64,000 bases of DNA from an uncultured Bacteriovoracaceae bacterium (GCA_950054155.1 CATLOT010000020.1:1-64000), one strand, 5' to 3'. Counted from the stretch's first letter, positions 1 through 9,109 are shown. The notes: generated from the sequence alone by a model not told the origin. Numbers and translations: made by a program.

Positions 1-1018
1 GCCCGATATTCTTGATGCCAGCGATCTTCATGCCCCTGAGGTTGAAGCCTATCTTGGTATTGAGATCAGAGATAAGCTTGAGGAAGATCTAGAAATGGTC
101 TCTGAACTTATGCCTGATTATAACGAAGAAGAATTTCTTGCAGGCATTCAAACTCCTGTCTTCTTTGGGACGGCCCTTCATAACTTTGGAGTGAAAGAAA
201 CCCTTGATCAAATTTCAGGTCACTCACCTGGCCCCATGGCCAGAGAAGTCCAGGTCGCTCCCTTTAATGAAGAGAGTGAAACAAAGATCATAACCCCAGA
301 TCACAAAAAGTTCTCTGGCTTTATTTTTAAGATTCAGGCGAATATGGATAAACGCCACCGAGATCGTGTTGCTTTCATGAGGGTATGCTCCGGTCACTTT
401 AAGCGCGGTGATAAAATTCATCACGTAAGAACAGGTAAAGACATCAAGATAGCGACCCCACTTATTTTCCAGGCCCAAGACAGAGATATTGTTGAAGAGG
501 CTTTTGCAGGCGATATTATAGGCCTTCACGATACAGGTAAATTCCAAATCGGTGATACCTTTACTGAGGGCGAGGCCATTCAATACACAGGTATTCCCTC
601 CTTTGCTCCAGAAATTTTTCAAAAGGTCGTTCTTAAAGATCCTCTCAAAGGCAAGCAGCTTGATAAAGGTCTTAAACAACTCTCTGAAGAAGGGACGGTT
701 CAAGTATTCACCCGCCACACAGTTAATGAAAAGATCTTAGGTGCGGTTGGGATGCTCCAGTTTGAGGTTGTTAAGCACCGTCTTGAGGATGAGTACAATG
801 TTCATGGCGCCTATGAAAGCTATGGTTTTTCAGGAATTCGCTGGCTGCGCTTTCCTAATGAAAAAACGAAGAAAGAATTTATCGCTAAGAACGGTAATAA
901 TATTTGCTATGACCATAAAGATCGTATCTGCTTTAGTGTGCGAAGCGAATGGGACTTAAAGCTTGCGATGGAAAAATTTGAAGAAGTCGAGTTCTTTAAA
1001 AACTCCGACTACCGCTAA
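1..1018 (+). CDS. prfC: Peptide chain release factor 3, C-terminal part (5' end outside window)
   Basis: The reading frame is open from base 2, so the gene starts upstream of the window; about 338 of the usual ~530 residues are visible. RF3 is a translational GTPase that recycles RF1/RF2 from the ribosome after peptide release. The GTPase domain is mostly missing here. What is visible is the linker, the beta-barrel domain II (residues around DKRHRDRVAFMRVCSG and FKRGDKIHHV) and the C-terminal domain III (VVLKDPLKGKQLDKGLKQL, then the GAVGMLQFEV motif), all typical of RF3 rather than EF-G. It converges with the small secreted protein downstream, with no gap between the two stop codons. Confidence 0.95.
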   Translation, partial: PDILDASDLHAPEVEAYLGIEIRDKLEEDLEMVSELMPDYNEEEFLAGIQTPVFFGTALHNFGVKETLDQISGHSPGPMAREVQVAPFNEESETKIITPDHKKFSGFIFKIQANMDKRHRDRVAFMRVCSGHFKRGDKIHHVRTGKDIKIATPLIFQAQDRDIVEEAFAGDIIGLHDTGKFQIGDTFTEGEAIQYTGIPSFAPEIFQKVVLKDPLKGKQLDKGLKQLSEEGTVQVFTRHTVNEKILGAVGMLQFEVVKHRLEDEYNVHGAYESYGFSGIRWLRFPNEKTKKEFIAKNGNNICYDHKDRICFSVRSEWDLKLAMEKFEEVEFFKNSDYR

Positions 1019-1345
1019 TTAAAAAGGGTGGCAGTAGAGAAAACTTGTCAGGCGTGTAGGTCCATACTCAGCAAAACTATTATCTAGGGATATTCTAATA
1101 TACCCCTCGCCTGTCACTCTAAACTGATCTCCCAACTCAATAGCAACAACCTCTCTCTTGACGTCCGGTCGTGACAAGTTGGTGAGGAAGCAATTCTCTT
1201 CATAAAAGTCACAATCATTGATTAAGAGGCGCTCATCCATTTGGTCGATAATCACTTCTTCTGTGAGAAAGGAAGAGTTCCTACAAATTGCGGCCTTGGT
1301 ACCAAGAGAAAGAATAAGACTAGCTGCGAAAAAATAAAGTTTCAT
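1019..1345 (-). CDS. Small secreted protein of unknown function
   Basis: A 108-residue protein with a clear Sec signal peptide (positively charged start, hydrophobic stretch to about residue 18, likely cleavage after the Ala near 19-20). The mature part is about 90 residues with four cysteines (near 21, 47, 53 and 105), which could form two disulphides in the periplasm. An AAGGA ribosome-binding site precedes the ATG. Its stop directly abuts the stop of prfC, tail to tail. I recognise no family. Confidence 0.6.
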   Translation of the reverse strand: MKLYFFAASLILSLGTKAAICRNSSFLTEEVIIDQMDERLLINDCDFYEENCFLTNLSRPDVKREVVAIELGDQFRVTGEGYIRISLDNSFAEYGPTRLTSFLYCHPF

Positions 1346-1484
1346 AGAGTATCCTTTTTGAGAAAATCTATCCTTAAGATCATGAAATTACAAAGAATGT
1401 GATCTTTTTTAATTTTTTTTACATCTATTTGTCTTCCTCAATGCATCTAAGGGGTAAATCATAAGAAAACATGGAGAATGAAAA

Positions 1485-1949
1485 ATGGATAAATTAGCAC
1501 GCACCCTATTAAACTTCTTAGTTATTACAGTCTTCATTAAGACAGGTAATGTCTTCGCCAAAGGCATCAATGTTGACCTTCACTCAACAGGAAGTTCATG
1601 GCCCGTTGAGATTGCTGTTCCCCTAGGCTTCTTTGCTATCTTTCCCACCTGCCTCTTTCTTATTGGTTTCTTTCGCTACCGCTCTAAGCGTGAAAAACAA
1701 ATCACTCTTAGAACCATGGCCGAAAATGGAGCACAAATCCCGCCAGAGATGTTTATGGAAGGGCAAAAGGACCTCAACCCTATCGATAGAGACAGAAGGA
1801 GAGGTCTTCTCTTTACCCTCTCCTCTTTAGGGCTACTCTCTTTCCTTTTAATTATAAAAACAAGTGTGCAAGGCATGTGGTCAATCGCTCTAATTCCTCT
1901 TCTTTTAGGTATTGGCTATCTTATTAGCTGGAAATTAGCTGAAAAATAA
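1485..1949 (+). CDS. DUF6249-like membrane protein preceding an ECF sigma factor
   Basis: A 154-residue protein with an N-terminal hydrophobic or signal segment (about 8-25), a membrane segment at about 41-62 and two more near 108-128 and 132-150. The cytoplasmic loop has the pattern LRTMAENGAQIPPEM followed by RDRRRGLLF, which resembles the DUF6249 family often encoded next to ECF sigma factors. It is three bases upstream of the sigma factor and has a GGAG ribosome-binding site. I infer a membrane component or sensor in a small sigma-factor operon; no enzymatic motif is visible. Confidence 0.7.
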   Translation: MDKLARTLLNFLVITVFIKTGNVFAKGINVDLHSTGSSWPVEIAVPLGFFAIFPTCLFLIGFFRYRSKREKQITLRTMAENGAQIPPEMFMEGQKDLNPIDRDRRRGLLFTLSSLGLLSFLLIIKTSVQGMWSIALIPLLLGIGYLISWKLAEK

Positions 1950-1952
1950 GAA

Positions 1953-2477
1953 ATGCTTATTAGTGATCAAAAGCTGATTGAAAGAGTGGTCCTCAATGAT
2001 GATCACTATGCCTATGGCCAGCTTATTCAAAAATACCAATCCCCCTTGCGCCTCTTTTTAAGAAGAATGCTTCAAGGAGATGAGGCGCTTGCTGATGATT
2101 TGGCCCAAGATAGCTTTCTTAAGGCCTATCAAAAGCTATCCACATTAAAGGCCGGAGCTAAGTTTTCGCCGTGGCTCTACTCGATTGCAAAGAATCAATT
2201 CCTCCAATACAAGAGGAAAAAACGAGAGAGCTATGGATGGGATGAAGAGGATTTCTCTCACCTTCCCAATCAGGGTCATGTTAAAATGGATTTAGAGAAG
2301 GCCATGTTGACTCTCAAGCCCATAGAGCGCGCTTGCTTAACGATGTGTTACTTTGAGGACCTCACCCATGAGGATGTCTCAACAATTTTAGAAATTCCCC
2401 TTGGGACATTAAAAACCCATGTCGCTAAAGGGAAAGAAAAACTGCACTTTCTCCTAAAGTCATACAAAGAGGACTAA
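1953..2477 (+). CDS. RNA polymerase sigma factor, ECF subfamily
   Basis: A 174-residue sigma-70-family factor of ECF size. Region 2 is visible at about 22-80, including the -10 recognition segment DDLAQDSFLKAYQKL and SPWLYSIAKNQFLQYKRKK. Region 4 with its helix-turn-helix is at about 115-165 (LTMCYFEDLTHEDVSTILEI then GTLKTHVAKGKEKL). It is the second gene of a three-gene unit with a DUF6249-like membrane protein before it and a small two-segment membrane protein after it. The last gene is the likely anti-sigma factor. The target promoters cannot be told from the window. Confidence 0.93.
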   Translation: MLISDQKLIERVVLNDDHYAYGQLIQKYQSPLRLFLRRMLQGDEALADDLAQDSFLKAYQKLSTLKAGAKFSPWLYSIAKNQFLQYKRKKRESYGWDEEDFSHLPNQGHVKMDLEKAMLTLKPIERACLTMCYFEDLTHEDVSTILEIPLGTLKTHVAKGKEKLHFLLKSYKED

Positions 2478-2480
2478 AAT

Positions 2481-2777
2481 ATGAAAGAAAACCATGATCT
2501 TTTTCTTGAAGACCTCCTTCGTGATCAGCAAAAAATTGCTGATCAGGGATTCACTCAAAGAACTTTAAAAAGTCTTCCTAAGAATTATCGTCCTCATATT
2601 TTGACGGCTTCTCTTTGCCTATCTTCTCTCGTGACTTTTATCATTCTTTATCAGCAGTCCACTTTCATGAGTTCTCTTCATAGCTCAAACCCCTTTGTTA
2701 TCGTCACTCTTGCCATTGGACTTCTCTTTTCATTAGGGCTGGTCTTCTTTGCTGCTAATGATGAGATAGCTTTATAA
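2481..2777 (+). CDS. Small membrane protein, candidate anti-sigma factor
   Basis: A 98-residue protein three bases after the ECF sigma factor stop. It has a charged N-terminal half of about 37 residues (MKENHDLFLEDLLRDQQKIA) and two membrane segments at about 40-57 and 70-90. A short cytoplasmic N-terminus followed by membrane helices, directly downstream of an ECF sigma gene, is the usual architecture of a membrane anti-sigma factor. I see no zinc-binding HxxxCxxC motif, so this is inferred from position and topology only. Confidence 0.65.
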   Translation: MKENHDLFLEDLLRDQQKIADQGFTQRTLKSLPKNYRPHILTASLCLSSLVTFIILYQQSTFMSSLHSSNPFVIVTLAIGLLFSLGLVFFAANDEIAL

Positions 2778-2821
2778 AAAATTTTCCTTTACAATCATTA
2801 AGATTAATAAAGGAAGACTTA

Positions 2822-3232
2822 ATGAAAGGTATCGAAAATAAATCCTATGGCCCTCAACTTAGCCAAGAAGAAATCAATCTTCTTAGCTCACAAGTGACAC
2901 TTCTCAAAAGCGACACCATCCTCTATGAAGAAGTCTATAAATTAACGGAAGCACAACTTGAAGTGATGTTTAAGAAGCTTCACGAGCTTCTCACAAATGC
3001 TAACTCTCCTCAAACGAAGAAAGTTATTCTTGATATTAGCCGTACAGATAAACCTGACGCCAAAACAAGAGAGTTGTTAAAGTTCTTATGGAAGCCGCTT
3101 TTACCTTATGTTGAGCACATTTTTATTATTACTGGTCGCAATGCAATTGCCAATGTTGCCGCTCGCTTCGTAGCAAGCTCTTTAGGCTTTAGTAACTTTT
3201 CCATTCATCGAACAAGAGAGGAAGCCAAGTGA
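2822..3232 (+). CDS. STAS-like (SpoIIAA-fold) protein of unknown function
   Basis: A 136-residue soluble protein. Residues about 60-135 alternate strand and helix as in STAS-like proteins: KKVILDISRTDKPDAKTREL, then HIFIITGRNAIANVAARFVA, then a final strand SNFSIHRTREEA. No signal peptide is present. Its TGA stop overlaps the GTG start of the next gene, so the two are translationally coupled. The next protein carries only a histidine-kinase dimerisation domain, which suggests a joint signalling role. The family assignment is by fold pattern and not certain. Confidence 0.6.
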   Translation: MKGIENKSYGPQLSQEEINLLSSQVTLLKSDTILYEEVYKLTEAQLEVMFKKLHELLTNANSPQTKKVILDISRTDKPDAKTRELLKFLWKPLLPYVEHIFIITGRNAIANVAARFVASSLGFSNFSIHRTREEAK

Positions 3233-3663
3233 CCTGTGAAGAAGTTCTCAATTACATCATTGAAATTAATGAAGGCCGCTGTTCGATCTCAGAGGATCTC
3301 ATCTCTCAAAAGGAAGATGAAGAGCATCAAAAAATCTTAGCAGGCCTTATGCTCTTACACGAAGACCTTGAACATAAAAAAGAACAGGCGCTAATCACAG
3401 AGAAAATGCGGGCTGCCAAGGCCCTTGTGATCACCTATAATCATGAGATTAGAAATAGTATTAGTGTCGCAAAATCCCTCTGCCATAAACTTCACAAAAG
3501 GGGTTTCGATGAAAGCTCGCCAGAAGAAATTCTTAAGATTGATGGAAGCATCGAGAGGACTCTTGAAGTTTTAAAGAAAATAGAAAAACTTATGGAAGGC
3601 GATGATATCGATTTTGAAGACTATTATAATGGTGCTGAAATCTTCAACATTCATGGCGAATAA
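3229..3663 (+). CDS. Histidine-kinase dimerisation (DHp) domain protein without an ATPase domain
   Basis: A 144-residue protein starting at GTG that overlaps the previous stop (GTGA). Residues about 40-120 read as the two-helix dimerisation and phosphoacceptor domain of a histidine kinase. A lead-in GLMLLHEDLEHKKEQ is followed by the H box TYNHEIRNSISVA, with its His near residue 70, and a second helix DGSIERTLEVLKKIEKLM. The protein then ends after about 20 acidic residues; the N, G1, F and G2 boxes of the ATP-binding domain are absent. It could be phosphorylated in trans or act as a phosphotransfer or scaffold protein for the coupled STAS-like partner. Confidence 0.7.
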   Translation: MTCEEVLNYIIEINEGRCSISEDLISQKEDEEHQKILAGLMLLHEDLEHKKEQALITEKMRAAKALVITYNHEIRNSISVAKSLCHKLHKRGFDESSPEEILKIDGSIERTLEVLKKIEKLMEGDDIDFEDYYNGAEIFNIHGE

Positions 3664-3782
3664 TATCAAACACTTACATAAATTTAAGAACAAATTGTTA
3701 TCATGAAAAGATTCACTAGAGCATAGAAAAAAAGAATCCCTTGCCCTATACATAAGGTCATAAACAAACCGGAGAAGACCTT

Positions 3783-4265
3783 ATGAAAACCCTTATCATT
3801 TTAGCTGGCCTCTTTTCAGCTTCCCTTGCCGCTCAAAACCCAAGTGGGACTTTTAGCTGCCCCCTCCAATATAAAGAAACCTACGCTATTTCTATAGGTG
3901 CTGGAGATGACTTTCCCACCTTTGGTGGCCACTATGATAGCCCTCGTCTTCGTGAAGAAAACCTCCTTGTGAAGTTCTCTTTAAAAGAGGAGAGGCCTCA
4001 TGCCTACGTTCTCAATCCAGAAGCCCTCCCCAATTGGCTGCTCATTGGCCCCTCCTATTATGACTCTCAGGAGTCTTATAGTTACCCTATTGAAGATGGT
4101 ATTTTCTATCAAGTGAGCTGGCATGGCACATGGTATTTTGGCTCGGGCCTTGACCTTGAGACGACACCTCTAAGCACTGATACGTTAAAGATCGATATCA
4201 CCTTTAATGATAATGACTCTGTGGGGGAACTTCACCGCGGGTTAATTTGTCGTAAACTTCGATAG
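3783..4265 (+). CDS. Secreted protein of unknown function
   Basis: A 160-residue protein with a clean signal peptide (hydrophobic to about residue 15, likely cleavage after Ala in SLAAQ). The mature part has one cysteine near residue 26 and another near the C-terminus (LICRK), possibly a disulphide. It is rich in aromatic residues and looks like an all-beta domain. A GGAG ribosome-binding site precedes the ATG. The last 34 bases overlap the convergent ceramidase-like gene. No family recognised. Confidence 0.65.
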   Translation: MKTLIILAGLFSASLAAQNPSGTFSCPLQYKETYAISIGAGDDFPTFGGHYDSPRLREENLLVKFSLKEERPHAYVLNPEALPNWLLIGPSYYDSQESYSYPIEDGIFYQVSWHGTWYFGSGLDLETTPLSTDTLKIDITFNDNDSVGELHRGLICRKLR

Positions 4266-4954
4266 TGAAAGAAGAGAATTCCCATTCCAATTGAGTTAAA
4301 GAGATGCCAAAGCCCGTGAAACTGTAACCAATGGTTTTGCGGGTCACACATGAAGCGGTTGATATCAAGAATCTGACAAGTGACCGCGACAGCGAAGGTC
4401 CCAAGGGCCAAAGCTAAAATATGCCCGTCAATTTTCGCTCTCTTGAAAATCATTATTTTTGTGATGAGACCCGCGACGATAATAATTCCAATGGAAAGCT
4501 GAACGGGCACTCCACTCAAGCGGCAAAGAAAGAAGAGAGCGCTAAAGGGAATGAAGCTCACTAAATAAAGAGGAAGAACCTTTTCTCTTTTAAGTCGACC
4601 TAACCATTCCAGGTTTCCTAATAGAAGAAGCCCAAAGAAGGCGTACATTCCAAGAAAATCTATAAACTGAGTTAAAAAGTTATTACTCAAATGATAAAGA
4701 AGTGAGGTCACCCCCACAAAGATCATATTGATACCGTAGAGCTCTAAAAATCGTGTGCCCTTCTCACCTTGTCTCTGATACCAAAAATGCAGAATGATCC
4801 CGACGAAAATAAAGCCAAGGTTAGACCACGTATTTGCGGGTTCACTGATAAAGTGACAGATTGTCTCCTCGCAATACTTAATATCGGGGACACCAAATTT
4901 CTCTGCGTATTGATGCCAAAAGCATCCGGGAGGATGGGGATTAGGTAAGTTCAC
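4232..4954 (-). CDS. Ceramidase-like (CREST superfamily) integral membrane protein
   Basis: A 240-residue protein with about seven hydrophobic segments. It has the hallmarks of the alkaline ceramidase/CREST superfamily: an N-terminal YCEE...ISEPANTWSNLGF motif (about 28-48), SLLYHLSNN near 83-91, FIDFLGMY just after, and a C-terminal NHWLQFHGLWHLF with the His residues expected for zinc binding. Members hydrolyse amide bonds of membrane lipids or act as related membrane hydrolases. Proline and cysteine richness at the start (NPHPPGCFWHQYAEKFG) is also seen in bacterial members. The substrate is unknown. Its 3' end overlaps the convergent secreted gene by 34 bases. Confidence 0.8.
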   Translation of the reverse strand: MNLPNPHPPGCFWHQYAEKFGVPDIKYCEETICHFISEPANTWSNLGFIFVGIILHFWYQRQGEKGTRFLELYGINMIFVGVTSLLYHLSNNFLTQFIDFLGMYAFFGLLLLGNLEWLGRLKREKVLPLYLVSFIPFSALFFLCRLSGVPVQLSIGIIIVAGLITKIMIFKRAKIDGHILALALGTFAVAVTCQILDINRFMCDPQNHWLQFHGLWHLFNSIGMGILFFHYRSLRQINPR

Positions 4955-4973
4955 AAAAGAGTTCTCCTTTACT

Positions 4974-6044
4974 CTATTTAAACTTATTCGCTAATTGCCC
5001 GCAAGCGGCTAAAATTTCATCGCCCTTAGTGGTCCTGACCATTGTGCGAACCCTCTCTTCAACGAGCCAAGATTTAAACTTCGCAACCTGCTCATCACTT
5101 GGTCTTTTATAGGGGGAATCTGGATAGGGATTAAAGGGAATAAGATTAACGAGGCTTGGAAATTCACTAATCAGTTTTGCTAAGGCCTTAGCATGCTCTT
5201 TCGAATCATTTTCTTCGCCCAGAAGAAGATACTCAAAATTAATAAGCTTACGCCTGCCCCAGGGAAGACCTCTTAAGATTTCAAAGATCCTCTCAATGCT
5301 GTAGGCCTTATTCATCGGAATGAGCTTGGTGCGCTCCTCTTCAAAAGGAGAATGTAAACTAATGGCAAGGTTCACACTCGGAAGTTCGCTCCATCTTTCA
5401 AGACCTGCAAGAAAGCCAACAGTTGAGACGGTGATTTGACGAGGACCAAGCGTGAGACCAGGGGTTTCCATAAAATAGCGAATCGCCTTATCGAGGCCCT
5501 CAAAATTATGAAGGGGCTCCCCTTGCCCCATGAAGACAATATTGGGAGTCATAGGGTGAGCTTTGTCACGATTAAGGTCTCTCCATACCGCGAGGTATTG
5601 CCCGACAATCTCATGACTTTCTAAGTGACGAGAAAGCCCCTGAGTGCCTGTAAAACAAAAAGTACAACCCATGGCACAGCCCACTTGAGAGCTTAAACAG
5701 AGGGTGTATTTCTTATGAAAAGGTATGGCGACACTCTCAACTTTTTTTCCATCTTCCAATTCAAAGAGGTATTTAATGGTGCCGTCTTTTGAAGCCCTTC
5801 TTTCAAAGATTTTTGGTAAATCAAAGGTGAATTCTTCTTTAAGACTTTTCAGAACGTGAGAGGATATCTCTGGGTGCTCCGAGGGGGGGCCCGCTTGATA
5901 CGAGCCCCTAACAATCCCTCTTTGCAATCTCTTATGGGGCCCAATCCCCATACCCTTGGCCGTCCACCACTTCCCAAATTCTTGGGTCGAGAGCGAGTAA
6001 AAATTAGACGGCTTCGAAAATTTTCTTTCTTTCACTTTTTCCAT
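4974..6044 (-). CDS. rlmN: 23S rRNA (adenine-2503-C2)-methyltransferase RlmN
   Basis: A 356-residue radical-SAM methyltransferase that methylates A2503 of 23S rRNA and A37 of some tRNAs. The [4Fe-4S] cysteines are C123, C127 and C130 in GCAMGCTFC. The catalytic pair is matched by C116 (YTLCLSSQ) and the methyl-carrying C348 near the C-terminus (EILAACGQL). The spacing matches E. coli RlmN (118, 125, 129, 132, 355). The FMGQGEPLHNF motif is also present. The downstream ceramidase-like gene follows after about 20 bases on the same strand, so they may be co-transcribed. Confidence 0.95.
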   Translation of the reverse strand: MEKVKERKFSKPSNFYSLSTQEFGKWWTAKGMGIGPHKRLQRGIVRGSYQAGPPSEHPEISSHVLKSLKEEFTFDLPKIFERRASKDGTIKYLFELEDGKKVESVAIPFHKKYTLCLSSQVGCAMGCTFCFTGTQGLSRHLESHEIVGQYLAVWRDLNRDKAHPMTPNIVFMGQGEPLHNFEGLDKAIRYFMETPGLTLGPRQITVSTVGFLAGLERWSELPSVNLAISLHSPFEEERTKLIPMNKAYSIERIFEILRGLPWGRRKLINFEYLLLGEENDSKEHAKALAKLISEFPSLVNLIPFNPYPDSPYKRPSDEQVAKFKSWLVEERVRTMVRTTKGDEILAACGQLANKFK

Positions 6045-6088
6045 TTAAGGCGCAGACTAACCTAAATCTGCGCCCTTTGTCATGACTC

Positions 6089-9000
6089 TTATAAAAATGC
6101 TCCTACAAGATCCACACAGCTATCAGAGCGCACAAAGTCCCCCGGGACTTCTCGCGCGGGAACAATGGCCGCACGCTGACGGTCAGCGGCAGCTGCTGCC
6201 TGAACTCGTTGCTCATGAGTCATGGTATTAAGCTCATCTGCAGGCCCCGGTGTCCATTGACGACCTTCTGAAGCAATCGCATTGTCAGCACTTCTTGGCT
6301 CCACGGCCTGCCCCCATCCTCTTTGTTTAGGATGGTTGGCAAGCTTTTGTGAAAGTGGCTCAAAGAAAGCTGAACGATGGGCCATATCCGTATCAGAGAG
6401 ACCTTCAGCAAGGGCCGGTCGATAGTCATTGATATCAAGACCCAATTCATCACAGAGCTTCGCCAGATCATCATAGGCTTTATCTGTGTTTTGCAGATAG
6501 CTTATATGATCAACCTTTTGAACGGTGCCATCGAGAGGAGTATCTTCATTAATTGCTTTATGAAGAAGTGCTCTGACGAGGCGAATTTGTAGGGCACTTT
6601 CCATCGGATCTCTCGGGGCATTAAAGAGTCTAAACTCAGCTTTTCTAATGCGTGGGTCAGCTCTAAATGTTCTTCTCCATGGGTCCGTTGGTGAATTAAT
6701 ATCAAAGTCATCTGTGAGAAGCTCTTCTGGAATAACATCTTGATAGTAAGCTGACATATCAAGTTGGTTATAACGAGTCTTTCTTCCATAGCGAGTATTA
6801 AAGTACTTATTATTATAGAGAAGCTTCTTAAGCTCATCATCCGTGCCAGTGAAGTTGGCGAGTTGTCTATTGAAGGCGGGATCAATATCAATGGGCTCCG
6901 CTGACTTTAATCGATTCACATACTGGAACATCATACTGATGATCCCACGATGCTCATGAAAAAGCGCCATAAAGCGGCCTACTGCTTTAGGATTATTTTC
7001 AAAGGCCGCAAGGTCAATATTGATGTGCCCTCCCCCGTGCTTAATTGTCGGAAGGATACTATTTTCATCAAAGGCCTTGTAGACAGCTTCCATATCCTCA
7101 ACTTGAGGAACAAATTTTGGTGTCACAAGCTCAATAGAACCGCCACGAATAGAGTCTTCTACAATTTCGCCCGCTTCAGAGTATGAACGGCCAATACCAT
7201 CCCACTCAACAACCCACTTACGGTCTTGAGGGTCTCTAATTTCATACGCGACTTCAAGACCGTGGCCATGGCCTCCGGCATCGATCACTTCTTGGGCTTC
7301 TCCTTCTCCCCCTAGGTTTTTAAGAAGGTCCTCGGCGACATTCTTTAACACCTGCTTGCGCTCATCAAGAGTGAGATCAATTCGAGTCTGTAGCCATGCT
7401 TTCTTATTATCTTGTAAGCGCTCTGGAGAATACTGGGCATCAAGGGCCAGGGGAAACTTACCAGAGTATTCGATACCAAGGTCAATATTATTCACATCCA
7501 AAGCACCAGCAACAACAGGGCGCCCTTCAGGAGGTGAAAAATGAAGAAGGTCATCTGTTTGAGAGGCCATTCTTCTTGGCTTGATATAATTTCTTAATTC
7601 ATCTCCAAGCTTTGTCGACTTCACCCATGAGCGAAGAAGGCTTTTAAGATCGGCCTTAATATTCGCTCCTTCAAGCTCTGCCACCTGAAGGATAAAATCA
7701 CGAGTCAAAGACTCAATAAAGCGCTTCTTACTCGCACTTAAGAAAGGAAGATCAGGGTTCGTCCAGTCCCAAAAAGGAATCATGTAACTCAACTTAAACT
7801 GGCCTGCTTGAATATTCTGGGCAGCTTTTTCAACCTTTTCAAGAGGGACATTAAACTTCCGAGAAACCTCTTCAGCATTGAGACTATATCCACTGCCGGT
7901 ATAGAGAGAGTAATCCCCAATGTCGGCAAGGCCAGAGAAATCATTGGTTGCGACTCTAGCGGCAAGAGTTGTCTGATAAAAGCGCGCAGCTCTAATATCC
8001 TTAGTTCCTGCTCTAAATTCTACACCGTAGTTTTCACTTCCCCAGCGGCTTCTCTCTAGGCGAATAACACCACGACCAGAGTTAAGGCTTTGCAGAGTAT
8101 TGTCATCAAGAACACTCTTAAAGCTCGCTGATTCGATCCCCGTCTTCCCTTGAATACCATCGGCAATAATAAGGGCTTGAATGGCACGATAAAGCTCCGA
8201 GAGCTTCGCTTCATCAAGATTGGGGTGTCTTCTAAAAACCATTCGTTGATGCCCGGGTGCCTGAAAGAGGCGGCCGGCATTTTTAAGCTCGGTTCTAAAC
8301 CACATGACGAACTCTTCAAATTCTCCATAGGTCTGATTAGGACTAAAGTTAATTTCCCATCCTACACTCGTCGCGTGAGCATCCCGGACATAGTTTTGGG
8401 CCTTACCAAATGTGGCCTTCCAGTTATGATAGCCTGAAACATTCTTAAGTTTTTGTCTGTCTGACATCCCTGGTAATTGGGCCTTAAACATTTTCATGCG
8501 CACTGAAGGCTTCATAAAAGTCAAAGGCCTATCATCAGTCATATCAAGGAATTGATTCCACTTAGCTACGAGTTCTTCTGTCGTCACATTTTCAAAGTCG
8601 ATAGAGCGAAAGGGCTCCATATCAATGACCTTGGGATTCCCTTCGTTATCCACAACATCGCGGGCATAATCTATCACAACGCCCTCTTCATTTTTAAAGG
8701 TCCGATAGCCATTGGCATTCTTAACATAGTTAGAGAAGAAATCGAGAAGGAACTCTCTTTGAGAACTCTCCTCCATTCCACTGACCATCTGCTTAAGGCC
8801 TTCTGCTGGAGGTGACATCACTCGCGTAATCAGGCCAGAAGAAGCTTCCTTCTCAGCCCCCCAGGTGACACCAGCGTCCATTCCATCAACGACCAATTCA
8901 CCATCGACCATAACGGCCTTAGCATTAAAAGAGGTCGCCGACTCTTGCAGATCAGCATAGACTTGATAAGCGCTACGCGCCTCTTCATTCGCAACTCCCC

Positions 9001-9091
9001 TAAAGGAGTTATAAGAGCAACTCTCTAATGCCATTCCTGTTACCATCATAGGAATGACAAAGGTCGCTATTTTCTTATTCCAATTTTTCAT
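6089..9091 (-). CDS. Large exported amidoligase-fold protein (putative lipoprotein)
   Basis: A 1000-residue protein with an N-terminal export signal ending MALESCS, an imperfect lipobox with Cys at about 25. The C-terminal region (about 600-850) has the amidoligase (COOH-NH2 ligase) pattern: HGLEVAYE near 607, SIELVTPKF near 655, GGGHINID near 684 where the family usually has GxHxHxD, and KAEFRLFNAPRDP near 817. The N-terminal half seems to repeat this in diverged form: VGWEINFSPN near 247, GHQRMVFRRH near 283 and YGVEFRAG near 357. It follows a secreted protein by 18 bases and faces a papain-like peptidase. An ATP-dependent ligase outside the cytoplasm would be odd, so it may be non-catalytic. 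A GGGAG ribosome-binding site supports the start. Confidence 0.7.
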   Translation of the reverse strand: MKNWNKKIATFVIPMMVTGMALESCSYNSFRGVANEEARSAYQVYADLQESATSFNAKAVMVDGELVVDGMDAGVTWGAEKEASSGLITRVMSPPAEGLKQMVSGMEESSQREFLLDFFSNYVKNANGYRTFKNEEGVVIDYARDVVDNEGNPKVIDMEPFRSIDFENVTTEELVAKWNQFLDMTDDRPLTFMKPSVRMKMFKAQLPGMSDRQKLKNVSGYHNWKATFGKAQNYVRDAHATSVGWEINFSPNQTYGEFEEFVMWFRTELKNAGRLFQAPGHQRMVFRRHPNLDEAKLSELYRAIQALIIADGIQGKTGIESASFKSVLDDNTLQSLNSGRGVIRLERSRWGSENYGVEFRAGTKDIRAARFYQTTLAARVATNDFSGLADIGDYSLYTGSGYSLNAEEVSRKFNVPLEKVEKAAQNIQAGQFKLSYMIPFWDWTNPDLPFLSASKKRFIESLTRDFILQVAELEGANIKADLKSLLRSWVKSTKLGDELRNYIKPRRMASQTDDLLHFSPPEGRPVVAGALDVNNIDLGIEYSGKFPLALDAQYSPERLQDNKKAWLQTRIDLTLDERKQVLKNVAEDLLKNLGGEGEAQEVIDAGGHGHGLEVAYEIRDPQDRKWVVEWDGIGRSYSEAGEIVEDSIRGGSIELVTPKFVPQVEDMEAVYKAFDENSILPTIKHGGGHINIDLAAFENNPKAVGRFMALFHEHRGIISMMFQYVNRLKSAEPIDIDPAFNRQLANFTGTDDELKKLLYNNKYFNTRYGRKTRYNQLDMSAYYQDVIPEELLTDDFDINSPTDPWRRTFRADPRIRKAEFRLFNAPRDPMESALQIRLVRALLHKAINEDTPLDGTVQKVDHISYLQNTDKAYDDLAKLCDELGLDINDYRPALAEGLSDTDMAHRSAFFEPLSQKLANHPKQRGWGQAVEPRSADNAIASEGRQWTPGPADELNTMTHEQRVQAAAAADRQRAAIVPAREVPGDFVRSDSCVDLVGAFL

Positions 9092-9109
9092 ATCATCTCT
9101 CCCAAGGGA

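Noticed and set aside
1376-1410. AAGATCA / TGATCTT repeat followed by T-rich sequence
   Set aside because: The arms are short, AT-rich and separated by 17 bases, so the hairpin would be weak. It could equally be part of a promoter or operator for the sigma-factor operon.
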